A stretch of DNA of 64,000 nt from JAFDCJ01 sp964527835 (GCA_964527835.1 CAZGNV010000015.1:16385-80384); one strand, 5' to 3'; positions 1 to 8,399 are shown, numbered from the stretch's first letter. Notes: generated by a model from the sequence alone, not told the origin. A program made the numbers and translations.

Positions 1-509
1 GGGGCCAGGGTGGTCATCAGCAGGGTCAGCGACTGGCGCTGGCCTCCGGACAGCAGGCCCACGGCCTGCTTCAGCCTTTCTTCCAGGCCGAGTTCCAGGA
101 CCTTGAGGATTTCTTTGTACCGGGTGCGCCGGTTTTTGGTGACCCCCCACTTCAGTCCCCGTTTTTGGCCCCTCAATTCGGCCATGCACAGGTTTTCTTC
201 GATGGTCATCTCCCCGGCCGTGCCCATGGTGGGGTTTTGAAAGACCCGCGAGACAAAGCGGGCCATCCGGAAATCCGGCCATTTGGTCACATCCTGGCCG
301 TTTACAATCACCTGTCCCTGGTCAGGTTCGACGGTTCCGGCGATGACGTTCAAAAGCGTGGTCTTGCCCGCCCCGTTGGAGCCGATGATGGTGATGAAAT
401 CACCGTCGGCGACTTCAAGGCTGAAGTTGTCCAGGGCCCGTTTTTCATCCTGGGTGCCTGGATTGTATATTTTCGTGATGGCGTTTAATACCAGTAGATG
501 CTCGGCCAA
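1..509 (-). CDS. ABC transporter ATP-binding protein, TrpXYZ/COG1101 type (partial)
   Basis: This is the cytoplasmic ATPase of an ABC uptake system whose permease and binding protein lie directly upstream. The gene runs off the left edge, so only about 169 N-terminal residues are present. A Walker A motif GSNGAGKTT lies near residues 43-51 and the signature LSGGQ near residue 152; Walker B and the switch histidine are beyond the edge. I chose a TTG start at 509 because the frame continues upstream only into the end of the permease gene, and this start leaves a 3-base gap after the permease stop. The partner genes belong to the family with a PF04392 binding protein, members of which have been linked to tryptophan or tyrosine uptake. 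The substrate here is not determined. Confidence 0.85.
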   Translation of the reverse strand, partial: MAEHLLVLNAITKIYNPGTQDEKRALDNFSLEVADGDFITIIGSNGAGKTTLLNVIAGTVEPDQGQVIVNGQDVTKWPDFRMARFVSRVFQNPTMGTAGEMTIEENLCMAELRGQKRGLKWGVTKNRRTRYKEILKVLELGLEERLKQAVGLLSGGQRQSLTLLMTTLA

Positions 510-512
510 GAT

Positions 513-1415
513 TCAGACTCCCCTGAGCTTTAATTTCTTTTCCCGTTTGCCGCGAATGGCCGGAATCGCCAGGGCGATGACCACCATCACCCCGGTGGCC
601 AGTTTGAGATCGGTGGGAGCCAGCCCCATGCGCATCCCCAGGGCAATGATAAAACGATAGACCACCGATCCGAAGGCCGCGGCAAGCGTCAGCCTGACCA
701 CCGTCGTTGGTTTGATCAGCGCCTCTCCGATGATGATCGATGCCAGGCCGGCGACGATCATCCCGATGCCCATGCCCACATCGGAAAATCCCTGGTCCTG
801 GGCGATCAGAGCCCCCGCCAGGGCGACCATGGCGTTTGAAATCCCCAGGCCGAGATTGGTGGCGCTGTCGGTGTTGACTCCCAGGGCGCGGATCATGTCC
901 TCGTTGTCGCCCGTTGCGCGCAGTCCCAGTCCATACTCGGTGTGCAGGAAGACATCGAGGGCGAACTTGCACACCAGGGTGATCACCAGAAAGAAGAGGA
1001 TCACCGGGACATCGCGGGAGATGCTCAACGATTCCATGGGGGTAAACAGGGTGGGCCGGCTCAGCAGCGGAATGTTGGCCCGCCCCATGACCCTCAGGTT
1101 GACCGAATACAGGATGGTCATCATCAGGATTCCGGCCAGCAGGGAGTTGATCTTGAACTTGGTGGCAAAGATTCCGGTCAGGTATCCGGCGACAAAACCG
1201 GCTGCGGTGGCAATCAGCGTTGAAGTGGCCGGGTCCATGCCGTCAAATATCAGCCGGGCGGCAACGGCGCCGCCCAGCGGGAAACTGCCGTCAACGGTAA
1301 GATCGGGAAAAGACAACACCCGAAAGGTCAGTGCAATCCCCAGCGCCACCAGGGCATAGGCCAGTCCCTGTTCCAGGGATATGGGGATGATGTTGAACAT
1401 GGCGATCCTCGGCAA
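513..1415 (-). CDS. ABC transporter permease, COG4120 type
   Basis: Inner-membrane permease of about 300 residues, almost entirely hydrophobic segments joined by short loops. The pattern resembles the LivH/LivM fold and matches the COG4120 permeases that pair with PF04392 binding proteins. A conserved block DLTVDGSFPLGG lies near residues 38-49. The gene is followed after 3 bases by its ATPase and preceded by the binding protein 70 bases upstream, so the three form one operon read leftwards. The start at 1415 gives the normal family length. Substrate specificity cannot be read from the sequence; aromatic amino acids or related compounds are possible by family. Confidence 0.88.
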   Translation of the reverse strand: MPRIAMFNIIPISLEQGLAYALVALGIALTFRVLSFPDLTVDGSFPLGGAVAARLIFDGMDPATSTLIATAAGFVAGYLTGIFATKFKINSLLAGILMMTILYSVNLRVMGRANIPLLSRPTLFTPMESLSISRDVPVILFFLVITLVCKFALDVFLHTEYGLGLRATGDNEDMIRALGVNTDSATNLGLGISNAMVALAGALIAQDQGFSDVGMGIGMIVAGLASIIIGEALIKPTTVVRLTLAAAFGSVVYRFIIALGMRMGLAPTDLKLATGVMVVIALAIPAIRGKREKKLKLRGV

Positions 1416-1485
1416 AGATAAAAGCCGCGCCCGGCCGGCGGATCAAAAGGTGCCTGGGGTGGGCGCGGCTTGAAGCGAGCGGATC

Positions 1486-2445
1486 CTATTGAACCACCTG
1501 CTCGGCCATTTTGATGAATTTGGGATCCAGGGTGACCCCCTGGGCCTTGGCTGCCTTGAGGTTGACCACCAGACGCAGTTTTTTGGTCAGGCTGGAGGGA
1601 ATGTCCCCCGGTTTTACCCCGTCTTTGAGAATTTTGACCGCCTTCAGACCCGCGGTGTATCCCACCTGAAAGTAGTCGAATCCCAGCGCCGCAATGGAGC
1701 CGCGCGGCACGGATTCGGTGCCGCCGCCAAAAAGAGGCACGTCTTTGTCATTGCAGACCTTTACCAGGGATTCGAAGGCCGAGACCACGGTATTGTCGGA
1801 GATGATGAAAATGGCATCCACCCGGTCGGCCAGGGATTGGGCCGCCATGTGAACTTCGGCGGATGTCGAGACGGTGACCTCGACATATTTCAGGCCGTAT
1901 TTTTTCATGGCTGCCCGCGCCCAGGTCATGCTCTTGACCGAATTGGCGTCGCCGGCATTGTAAATGGTGCCCCACACCTTGGCCGACGGCACCATCTCGT
2001 GGTGCAGTTTGACCTGCCGCTCATAGGGCCAGGCATCGGATACGCCGGTCACGTTGCCGCCGGCCGGTCCCATGGTTTTAACCAGCCCGGCATCCACCGG
2101 GTCGGTGACCGACGAGTAGACCACGGGGGTCTTGGTGATGACTTTGACAATGGCCTGGGAGGTGGGCGTGGCGATGCAGTGAACCAGATCGAGGTTGTCG
2201 CCTTTGAATTTGCGGGCGATTGCCTGGGCGTTGGCCATGTCCCCCTGGGCATTCTGGTAGTCGTACACGGCTTTGACGCCGTTGTCTTTCAGGGCCTGCT
2301 CAAAGCCTTTCTGATCCGCATCCAGGGCCGGGTGGGAAACAATCTGGGTCACCCCGATTTTAAAGGTTTTTGCCGCCGCCGCCCCGGGAATCACCAGGGC
2401 AACTACCATCACCGCTGCACACAGCCACATCAATCTGTTTGTCAT
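1486..2445 (-). CDS. ABC transporter substrate-binding protein (PF04392, TrpX-like)
   Basis: Periplasmic binding protein of 319 residues with a typical Sec signal peptide ending around AAAAK near residue 25. The mature part has the PF04392 features, with VTQIVSHPALD near the N-terminus and an LVHCIATPTSQAI block in the first lobe. A strong ribosome site (AAGGAGG) precedes the ATG at 2445. It is the first gene of the operon, driven by a good sigma70 promoter about 75 bases upstream. The family includes proteins for tryptophan/tyrosine and others of unknown ligand, so only the fold and role are firm. Confidence 0.9.
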   Translation of the reverse strand: MTNRLMWLCAAVMVVALVIPGAAAAKTFKIGVTQIVSHPALDADQKGFEQALKDNGVKAVYDYQNAQGDMANAQAIARKFKGDNLDLVHCIATPTSQAIVKVITKTPVVYSSVTDPVDAGLVKTMGPAGGNVTGVSDAWPYERQVKLHHEMVPSAKVWGTIYNAGDANSVKSMTWARAAMKKYGLKYVEVTVSTSAEVHMAAQSLADRVDAIFIISDNTVVSAFESLVKVCNDKDVPLFGGGTESVPRGSIAALGFDYFQVGYTAGLKAVKILKDGVKPGDIPSSLTKKLRLVVNLKAAKAQGVTLDPKFIKMAEQVVQ

Positions 2446-2517
2446 CTTCAGCCTCCTTTGCTTGTTGTCGTTTCCTCGAAAAAAGTGCGAAAAGCCCGAA
2501 AAGCGATGTTGCCATGA

Positions 2518-2546
2518 AGTTTAGGTGAATTGGCAGGACGTGTCAA
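2518..2546 (-). promoter_or_regulatory. sigma70-type promoter of the TrpXYZ-like ABC operon
   Basis: On the minus strand TTGACA (2546-2541) is followed after 17 bases by TAAACT (2523-2518). This leaves a leader of about 70 bases before the ATG at 2445. Confidence 0.6.
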
Positions 2547-2571
2547 GCCTGATTCCGGTCGTGCTGGCGGC

Positions 2572-2601
2572 GATACAAATTGTTACAAACGGTTACAGCC
2601 C
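2572..2601 (+). promoter_or_regulatory. three tandem 10-bp repeats, candidate OmpR/CpxR-family regulator site
   Basis: Three consecutive decamers, GATACAAATT, GTTACAAACG and GTTACAGCCC, repeat G[AT]TACA with an exact 10-base period. Tandem direct repeats of one helical turn are typical of winged-helix response regulators such as CpxR and PhoB. They lie between the divergent ABC operon and the Spy-like lipoprotein gene. The nearby response regulator at 4548 is the obvious candidate ligand, which is an inference. Confidence 0.45.
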
Positions 2602-2642
2602 AGAAAAGCATTCGCCATAAAATGCGGCTATTATTCAACCCA

Positions 2643-2668
2643 GATCTAAGGAGGGCCCAATTTAGATC
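2643..2668 (+). repeat. inverted repeat in the leader of the Spy-like gene
   Basis: GATCTAA at 2643-2649 is mirrored by TTAGATC at 2662-2668, with a 12-base spacer containing GGAGGGCCC. It could be a leader hairpin or a regulator site. Nothing else supports either reading. Confidence 0.3.
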
Positions 2669-2727
2669 AGAGGCAGAATAGGAAATACCATCAACCCACA
2701 ATGTTGTTTTACAACCAAGGAGGAATC

Positions 2728-3165
2728 ATGCTAAAAAAAGGACTGTATGTTGGACTCATTGCGCTTATAGTTGTCAGTGTGGCCGGTCTTGCAGGCTGTC
2801 GGCGCCATGGCGGGGAGCATAAAGCGGCGTTTATGATCGATTATGTCTCTGAAGTGCTCGATCTCAACGATGTCCAGGTGGAGCAGCTGAACCGGATCAA
2901 AGCCGAATTCGTTGAAGAAAGCCGGCAGATGCATGCCGACCGTGATGAGATTCGCACGGAGATCATTGCCCAACTGAAAAGTGAACAAATCGACCCGCAG
3001 CGTTTAAAACAGCTCGTTGCGGTGAAAAGCGCCCAGATGGAGGAATTGATCGATTTGATGATTATGCGCTTGGCTGAATTTCACCGGACTCTGAGTCCCG
3101 AACAAAAGGCCAGACTGGTTGCCAAGCTGGAAACTTTCCATAAGTGGCAGCACCAGGACTGGTAA
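2728..3165 (+). CDS. Spy/CpxP-like periplasmic lipoprotein
   Basis: Small secreted protein of 145 residues. The start at 2728 is chosen because AAGGAGG sits 5 bases before it and the product then opens with a perfect lipoprotein signal (LAGC, lipidated Cys24). The mature part is helical and charged, with paired motifs resembling the LTxxQ repeats of Spy/CpxP: LNDVQVEQLNRIK near residues 50-62 and LSPEQKARLVAKL near 120-132. Such proteins act as envelope chaperones or as sensors that damp a CpxA-type kinase. A CpxRA-like pair lies 1.4 kb downstream on the same strand, which supports an envelope-stress role. A heavy-metal-sensor assignment is the main alternative. Confidence 0.78.
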   Translation: MLKKGLYVGLIALIVVSVAGLAGCRRHGGEHKAAFMIDYVSEVLDLNDVQVEQLNRIKAEFVEESRQMHADRDEIRTEIIAQLKSEQIDPQRLKQLVAVKSAQMEELIDLMIMRLAEFHRTLSPEQKARLVAKLETFHKWQHQDW

Positions 3166-3205
3166 TAAAAACGACTGCAACACCAGAGTTAACCCGCCTG
3201 CGCTC

Positions 3206-3235
3206 GCTAACCCCGCAGCTTGCCGCGGGGTTAGC
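3206..3235 (+). terminator. strong GC hairpin after the Spy-like gene
   Basis: GCTAACCCCGC (3206-3216) pairs perfectly with GCGGGGTTAGC (3225-3235) around an 8-base loop, 40 bases after the stop codon. No T-run follows, so it may be a Rho-linked or mRNA-protecting hairpin rather than a classical terminator. Confidence 0.4.
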
Positions 3236-3273
3236 AAGCGAAATATAATCAGATATTTTCCTTATTGGCAAGA

Positions 3274-3306
3274 CTCCCTGTCACGCCTCGGCGCGACTGC
3301 AGGGAG
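3274..3306 (+). repeat. inverted repeat upstream of the metallo-hydrolase gene
   Basis: CTCCCTG (3274-3280) is complementary to CAGGGAG (3300-3306). Its role is unknown; it may be a second hairpin in the 250-base gap between the lipoprotein and hydrolase genes. Confidence 0.25.
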
Positions 3307-3416
3307 CTTCAATTGTCTTGCCGGTGGCGGTGACATCTGATGCAGGAATGATTATGATTTGCGGAGGCACATTTTCAGAAAGTTATGGATTGATATGATT
3401 TCACCGGAAGTGGATC

Positions 3417-4520
3417 ATGACCCGCAGACACTTCATGCGAAAATTAATGATTACCTTGAAAAGCATGACCATTCTCAGCCTGACGCCCAATTTATCTCCA
3501 GCAGTGGTTCGCCCGGACTCCGATAAAGGACGACTGCATTATAGACCCTTAAACGGGCGCCACCTGAGAGACATTGCCCGGCGCAGGGAACATCACGGAG
3601 CTGAAGGTTTCGTAAATCCCCTGGGCCCCGGGCGCCAGGGCCGGTTTTGGGAGCTGTTGAAATGGAAGCTTTTCAGTGCCAACCGATTTAAACAATTTTA
3701 TGACAGCGAACAGGTAGTCCCCGTATCCATCGATTGGCAGCCGGTGCGCGAGCATCAAGGGGTTTCAATAACCTTTGTCAAACATGCCACGGTGATGATC
3801 AAAGATGTCGACCGCTACATTCTGATAGATCCTGTCTTTGCTGAAATTTTCTGGTTTATCAAAGACTTCAGCCCGCTTGCAGCGGGAGGGCAGGCGATGC
3901 CCGCACCTCGGCATGTTTTGATCACCCACGGGCATTATGATCATTTGGACGAGCAGAGCCTGGCGTCTTTAAAAAAGGAAACCCATATCGTCACGCCCCT
4001 GGGATACGATCAGATCCTGAAGGATTTGTCCATGAAAAACCGGACCGCTCTGGACTGGTTTGACTCCTTTGACGATGGAAGATTGAAAATAACCCTGCTG
4101 CCGTGCAATCACTGGACCATGCGCAATCCGCTGGTCGGGCCCAACCGATCCCTGTGGGGCTCCTACCTCCTCCGGACCTCCAGCGGCTACACGATCTATA
4201 TCTCCGGCGACACCGCTTATTTTGACGGGTTTGAGCAGCTGGGCAAAGAATTTAACATCGATCTGGCCATTTTCAATGTCGGGGCCTATGAGCCCCGCTG
4301 GTTCATGGCCCCGAGCCATATCAATCCGCGCGAAACGGTCCGGGCCTTCAGGGAGCTGAAAGCCGGCAAACTGATGGTGGTTCACTGGGGAACGTTTCGC
4401 CTGGGAGACGAACCGGTGCATTTTCCACCCCTGCAGGTAAAACAGGAGCTCCAAAACCAGGGACTTCTTGACCGCTGGGTGGATCTTAGCCCCGGTCAGA
4501 CCCTGTTCGTAGGTTCCTAG
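3417..4520 (+). CDS. metallo-beta-lactamase-fold hydrolase (UlaG/NAPE-PLD-like)
   Basis: Protein of up to 367 residues in the PF12706-type beta-lactamase superfamily. The metal-binding signature HGHYDH lies near residues 169-174, preceded by VLIT. Further ligands are expected in NHWTMR, SGDTAYFDGF (around residue 264) and VVHWGTF near the C-terminus. The first residues look like an export or membrane signal, and in-frame ATGs at 3435 and 3447 are alternative starts. By family it would hydrolyse a phosphodiester or lactone bond, possibly a membrane-lipid derivative as in NAPE-PLD. It lies 27 bases upstream of a response-regulator gene, so it is probably co-transcribed with the two-component system. 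The substrate is unknown. Confidence 0.8.
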   Translation: MTRRHFMRKLMITLKSMTILSLTPNLSPAVVRPDSDKGRLHYRPLNGRHLRDIARRREHHGAEGFVNPLGPGRQGRFWELLKWKLFSANRFKQFYDSEQVVPVSIDWQPVREHQGVSITFVKHATVMIKDVDRYILIDPVFAEIFWFIKDFSPLAAGGQAMPAPRHVLITHGHYDHLDEQSLASLKKETHIVTPLGYDQILKDLSMKNRTALDWFDSFDDGRLKITLLPCNHWTMRNPLVGPNRSLWGSYLLRTSSGYTIYISGDTAYFDGFEQLGKEFNIDLAIFNVGAYEPRWFMAPSHINPRETVRAFRELKAGKLMVVHWGTFRLGDEPVHFPPLQVKQELQNQGLLDRWVDLSPGQTLFVGS

Positions 4521-4547
4521 CACCATCAAACTGACAGACCCGATTTT

Positions 4548-5249
4548 ATGGCCGCGACAATACTGATCATAGACGATGACCCAAAGCTCAATGGCTTGCT
4601 GAAAGACTTTTTGAATGATTTCGGCTTTACTACCCTAACTGCCACCCATCCGGAAAAAGGTCTGAAAGTCTTAAAACAAAAGTCTGTGGACCTGGTTATT
4701 CTGGATGTGATGCTGCCCGGGATGGATGGCTTCGAGGTGTGCAAGATCATCCGGCAGCGGTCATCGGTGCCGATTATCATGCTCACCGCCAGGGGAGAGT
4801 TGATGGATAAGGTGGTCGGGTTGGAACTGGGCGCCGATGATTATCTCCCCAAACCGTTTGAACCCCGGGAACTGGTGGCGCGAATACATTCTGTTTTGCG
4901 GCGTGGCCGGCAGGTCAGTGCCATCCGCCCTCAGATTTTCGGACCCCTGGAGATCGATTTTTCCAAGCATCTGGCAAAGCTTGACGGCAAAGATCTGGAA
5001 TTGACCACCAATGAGTTTGCGCTGCTGGCGCTGCTGGCAACAACCCCCGGCAAGGTGTTTGACCGTGACCAGATTCTGCAGGAGTTGCGGGGAATCGATT
5101 GTGAAGCGTTTAACCGCTCGGTGGATATCACCATGAGCCGTTTGCGCCAGAAATTAAAGGACCACCCCCAAAGGCCTACTTTTATCAGAACCGTGTGGGG
5201 GACGGGGTATGTGTTCATCGGCCGTCAGGACGGGGCCAACGATGCCTGA
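4548..5249 (+). CDS. OmpR-family response regulator (CpxR-like)
   Basis: DNA-binding response regulator of 233 residues. The receiver domain has the acidic pocket DDD at 9-11, the phospho-acceptor Asp53 (VILDVMLPG), a conserved Thr in MLTARG and the lysine in LPKPFE. A winged-helix effector domain occupies about residues 130-228, ending RTVWGTGYVF. Its last 8 bases overlap the start of the kinase gene, so the two are translationally coupled. The kinase downstream and the Spy-like lipoprotein upstream make a Cpx-type envelope-stress circuit the best reading. Candidate targets are the tandem decamers at 2572-2601. Confidence 0.93.
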   Translation: MAATILIIDDDPKLNGLLKDFLNDFGFTTLTATHPEKGLKVLKQKSVDLVILDVMLPGMDGFEVCKIIRQRSSVPIIMLTARGELMDKVVGLELGADDYLPKPFEPRELVARIHSVLRRGRQVSAIRPQIFGPLEIDFSKHLAKLDGKDLELTTNEFALLALLATTPGKVFDRDQILQELRGIDCEAFNRSVDITMSRLRQKLKDHPQRPTFIRTVWGTGYVFIGRQDGANDA

Positions 5250-6573
5250 ACAGATGGGCTGGCTTAGAAAAATTGTCGGATCCGTGTTTGCCAAACTGCT
5301 GCTGGTGATCATTTTGACCGGCATCTGTATCAATATCATTGTTGGCGGTTTTTTCTGGATCCACCGCAGTGACCCCGGCCGCCCCCTGCATAAGAACATT
5401 GCCCAATATTTAAATTATATCATCGATGATCTGGGCGATCCTCCCAATCTTGAGCGGGCGAGACAAATCGGAAAACAGGCCGCGTTGCAAATTTATTATG
5501 AAGGGCCCAATTTGAGCTGGATGACCGCTGAAGGCCCTTCTGATTTTCGAAAAGCACGCTGGCGCAGCTGGGGTAAAAATGCGCTGATTCGTGTCGGCCG
5601 ATATCGTGGTCAGCATTTCGTTGCAGTCGACCGTCAATCCGGCCGCTTCATATTCGGTTTCGACAAAGGCATTGAGATGGATCCCCAGCGGGGGCGTCTG
5701 ATCGTTATTCTGCTCACGCTGCTGACGGTGATCCTTGCCGGGGCTTTTATTTCCATCCGGTGGATTTTGAAACCGGTTCGCTGGCTGAACGAAGGTGTGC
5801 GTCAAGTCGGCGGGGGCAACCTGAAGCACCGGGTGCCGGTGAAAAGGTCTGATGAATTCAGAGACCTTGCCGAGGCGTTTAATGCCATGACGGAACGCAT
5901 CCGTGATATGCTGCACACAAAAGAGCGCCTGCTGCTGGACGTCAGCCACGAACTGCGATCGCCGTTAACCCGTGCCAGGGTGGCCCTTGAATTTCTGCCG
6001 CCGGGACAGGCCAAAGAAAGCATCGCTGCGGACATCCTTGAAATGGAGCAGATGATCAATGACATCCTGCAAACCGCCAGGAGGCATCATCTTCACATGG
6101 AGTTGCAACTGAAGCCGGCCAAGCTTGCCGATCTTCTGGCAGAGATTGTGGCGGCGTATGAAAACCAACCGCCGGGTGTTCAATTAAAGGAGGTTCCGGC
6201 GGCCCTGGAAGTGCTTGTGGACCGCCGGCAGATCAGGAGGGTCTTTGAAAACATTATCTCCAACAGCATTAAATTTTCCGATGCCGATAGTGACCCCGTG
6301 CGCATTTCTGCAAAATCGCTGCCTGGCGATATCGTCGTCCGGATTGCAGACGGCGGCGTTGGAATTGCACAGGATGAACTGCCCTTTGTTTTTGAACCGT
6401 TTTACCGGGTTGATAAATCCCGCTCAAAGGACACCGGTGGCTACGGCCTGGGATTAAGTTTATGCAAGACGATCATGGAAGCCCACGGCGGAAGAATTGA
6501 AATTCAGAGCACACCGGATGTCGGAACCACGGTTTCACTGTTTTTCCCGGTTAAGGATATTGGCGTTATGTGA
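5242..6573 (+). CDS. sensor histidine kinase (CpxA-like)
   Basis: Membrane kinase of 443 residues. The start at 5242 overlaps the regulator stop (ATGCCTGA). There is a transmembrane helix near 11-38, a periplasmic domain of about 115 residues, a second helix near 155-180 and then a HAMP domain. The HisKA box is DVSHELRSPLTRAR with His near 236, followed by the ATP-binding domain with NIISNSIKFSD, DGGVGI and GYGLGLSL. It would autophosphorylate and pass phosphate to the regulator encoded just upstream. The layout is that of CpxA/RstB-type kinases. The periplasmic domain has no recognisable ligand-binding fold, so the signal is unknown. Confidence 0.93.
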   Translation: MPEQMGWLRKIVGSVFAKLLLVIILTGICINIIVGGFFWIHRSDPGRPLHKNIAQYLNYIIDDLGDPPNLERARQIGKQAALQIYYEGPNLSWMTAEGPSDFRKARWRSWGKNALIRVGRYRGQHFVAVDRQSGRFIFGFDKGIEMDPQRGRLIVILLTLLTVILAGAFISIRWILKPVRWLNEGVRQVGGGNLKHRVPVKRSDEFRDLAEAFNAMTERIRDMLHTKERLLLDVSHELRSPLTRARVALEFLPPGQAKESIAADILEMEQMINDILQTARRHHLHMELQLKPAKLADLLAEIVAAYENQPPGVQLKEVPAALEVLVDRRQIRRVFENIISNSIKFSDADSDPVRISAKSLPGDIVVRIADGGVGIAQDELPFVFEPFYRVDKSRSKDTGGYGLGLSLCKTIMEAHGGRIEIQSTPDVGTTVSLFFPVKDIGVM

Positions 6574-6635
6574 TTTGCGGCTTCAAGCCGCGACGACTTC
6601 AGGCCGGAATTCGACCAGAATGCGTGGCAGTCGCC

Positions 6636-7196
6636 TTATGCGCCCTTTCTCAAAGTCACTGTTTTGCCGAAAATTACTTTCGGTCCCCGCTCGTTTTTGA
6701 ATCCAGCCCCCCGGGCCTTGCTGATGGTTTTAAGAAAGGCCGATTTTGAGACATGCAATGGGGGTTCGACCACCAATACTTGTCCGGCGGGCTTCAAAAT
6801 CGATGCTAATTCCGTAAAAAACACCTGCTGGTTGACAATTTCGTGAACCACGTAGAAGGCCAGAACAAAATCAACCTTTTCCGACAAGCCAATTCTGTTC
6901 TGTTCGCACCGATGCAGCGTGATGCGTTTCTCAAGTTCGGTTCCCTGAATTTTTGCTTTCAGTCTAGCAAGCATCCCTGCTTGCAAATCAGAAGCGATCA
7001 CCCGGCCGGATTTGCCAACCATCCGGGCCATGTCAATCGAGAAAAAACCGGGGCCGCACCCCAGGTCCAGGACGGTCATGGCCTCTTTAACATAGGGTTT
7101 GAGTATTTTGCTAGGATCTTGCAGCCATCTTCTGAATCGGCTGTCAAGATGGCCGGCTTTTTCAACCGGGCAGACACGGTTTTGCACAGCGGTCAT
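6636..7196 (-). CDS. class I SAM-dependent methyltransferase
   Basis: Cytoplasmic protein of 186 residues with the Rossmann SAM-binding motif I VLDLGCGPGFF near residues 43-53. An acidic strand-2 end (VIASDLQ) and a motif IV region (VDFVLAFYVVHEI) follow. An AAGGAG ribosome site sits just before the ATG at 7196. It follows the small membrane-protein gene by 38 bases and may share its transcript with the ECF sigma factor. It resembles UbiE/ArsM-like small-molecule methyltransferases, but the substrate cannot be told. Confidence 0.82.
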   Translation of the reverse strand: MTAVQNRVCPVEKAGHLDSRFRRWLQDPSKILKPYVKEAMTVLDLGCGPGFFSIDMARMVGKSGRVIASDLQAGMLARLKAKIQGTELEKRITLHRCEQNRIGLSEKVDFVLAFYVVHEIVNQQVFFTELASILKPAGQVLVVEPPLHVSKSAFLKTISKARGAGFKNERGPKVIFGKTVTLRKGA

Positions 7197-7234
7197 TATA
7201 ATGTTCTCCTTATATCCGGTGGGCTTTCAAGATT

Positions 7235-7666
7235 TTACTGTCCTCCTAGACGCTCCACGTAGGCGGAAAATGCTGCTTTTCCTTCTTCCTTCCAGTACTG
7301 GTTATAGGCCTCCCAATTCCGGTCGAAGTGTGACGGAGGCCCTTGGGCATCAGATTCCCCCCAGGGTTTGTGCCATTCAGGATGGGAACCTTCATCTTTT
7401 CGCCAGTGGTCGTGCTGGCGGGAACCAAATCCGCCGAAAAGCAGCTTTGACAGGAGAATAATGCCAAAGGCCTGCCAGTAGGTGATTTGGCCAAGGCCAA
7501 AAATGGCAGGCATCAAACTGTTCCAAATGAGACGTACCAGCAGCGCAAAAACAAAGGCGAATAGCAGCGCAAATACGATACCAACCAGGACGTGGCCCAC
7601 AATACGAAATACTTTGGGGCTTATCTTGTTTGGTTCCGGCGGTTGATGGATATGATTTTTGCTCAT
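7235..7666 (-). CDS. small membrane protein of unknown function, next to an ECF sigma gene
   Basis: I do not recognise a named family with certainty. The start at 7666 gives 143 residues; a longer frame begins inside the sigma-factor gene but has no better start. Two hydrophobic segments lie near residues 24-47 and 58-78, separated by a short loop with WNSLMPAIFGLG. The second begins TYWQAFGIILLSKLLFGGF, a pattern seen in uncharacterised proteins beside ECF sigma factors. The C-terminal half is hydrophilic and rich in Trp, His, Glu and Asp. It lies 59 bases downstream of the sigma gene on the same strand, so it may sense the signal or sequester the sigma factor. That role is inference from position only. 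Confidence 0.65.
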   Translation of the reverse strand: MSKNHIHQPPEPNKISPKVFRIVGHVLVGIVFALLFAFVFALLVRLIWNSLMPAIFGLGQITYWQAFGIILLSKLLFGGFGSRQHDHWRKDEGSHPEWHKPWGESDAQGPPSHFDRNWEAYNQYWKEEGKAAFSAYVERLGGQ

Positions 7667-7725
7667 AATTGTCCCCCTGTCCGATATTATGAATATTATG
7701 ATGTATGGGTGATCTTTTTTTGAGT

Positions 7726-8265
7726 TCAGTCCTTCAGGAGTTTTTCTATTTTTCTCAATGCCCGGTGTTTTCGCGCCAGCAATGTTCCCAGGGGAACTTC
7801 CCAGCACTGAGATAATTCCTTGAAGGACTTCCCCTTAAATTCGGTTTCGATGATAATGGCCCTATTCGTATCGCTAAGCTTGTCAATGGCCTCATACAAC
7901 CGCTGGTGCCTTTCTTTTTTATCCAGCCGGTTGTCCGCGGCGCAGCCCAAATCAGAAATAAGCGCTGATAACGAAAGGTTCTTATGCAAGCTTTCTTCGC
8001 TGTCCATCGATACAAGGAGCACCTTCCGTTTTCTCAATAGGTCAACGACCCGGTTGCGCAGTGCCTGGTAAATATAAGCGGATAAATTTTCGATCGGTGC
8101 GGTAATATCGGTCTGGTTGAAAATATTCAGGGCAACCTCCTGGACAATATCTTCTCCATCCCGTTCGGCGGTATCATCGATCCACTTTCGAACATAGAGG
8201 ACCAGCCGCCGGTGTTCGCTGCGGAAAAAATCGGCAATCCGATTTTTCTGATCGTCTTTATTCAT
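7726..8265 (-). CDS. ECF-type RNA polymerase sigma factor
   Basis: Protein of 179 residues with the two-domain layout of extracytoplasmic-function sigma factors. Region 2 covers about residues 15-85 (EDIVQEVALNIF, then ALRNRVVDLLRKRK). Region 4 is the C-terminal helix-turn-helix (FKELSQCWEVPLGTLLARKH), preceded by the DTNRAIIIETEFKG segment. No classical zinc-binding anti-sigma factor is encoded beside it. The only partner candidate is the two-helix membrane protein immediately downstream. It is divergent from the methyltransferase gene at 8455. Its target promoters are not evident. Confidence 0.88.
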   Translation of the reverse strand: MNKDDQKNRIADFFRSEHRRLVLYVRKWIDDTAERDGEDIVQEVALNIFNQTDITAPIENLSAYIYQALRNRVVDLLRKRKVLLVSMDSEESLHKNLSLSALISDLGCAADNRLDKKERHQRLYEAIDKLSDTNRAIIIETEFKGKSFKELSQCWEVPLGTLLARKHRALRKIEKLLKD

Positions 8266-8371
8266 CTATCCATCATGACGAAATTTACGAACGTTTATTG
8301 CAAAAAATTTTCCGTGCAACCATGTTGTATCTTTTCAGCGAGTTGCGCCCGGGTGGTGCCATCTGGTCGCA

Positions 8372-8399
8372 TTGACACTGCCCCGCTGAGTTTTATATT
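8372..8399 (+). promoter_or_regulatory. sigma70-type promoter of the methyltransferase gene at 8455
   Basis: TTGACA at 8372-8377 and TATATT at 8394-8399 are separated by 16 bases. They lie about 55 bases upstream of the ATG at 8455, in the gap divergent from the ECF sigma gene. Confidence 0.55.

Noticed and set aside
1489..2517. Long plus-strand frame of 342 codons opposite the TrpX-like gene
   Set aside because: The minus-strand gene has a signal peptide, ribosome site and family motifs. The plus frame is a GC-rich shadow with no recognisable family.
6577..6591. Terminator GCGGCTTCAAGCCGC after the kinase gene
   Set aside because: The stem is only about five pairs with a short loop and no T-run follows.
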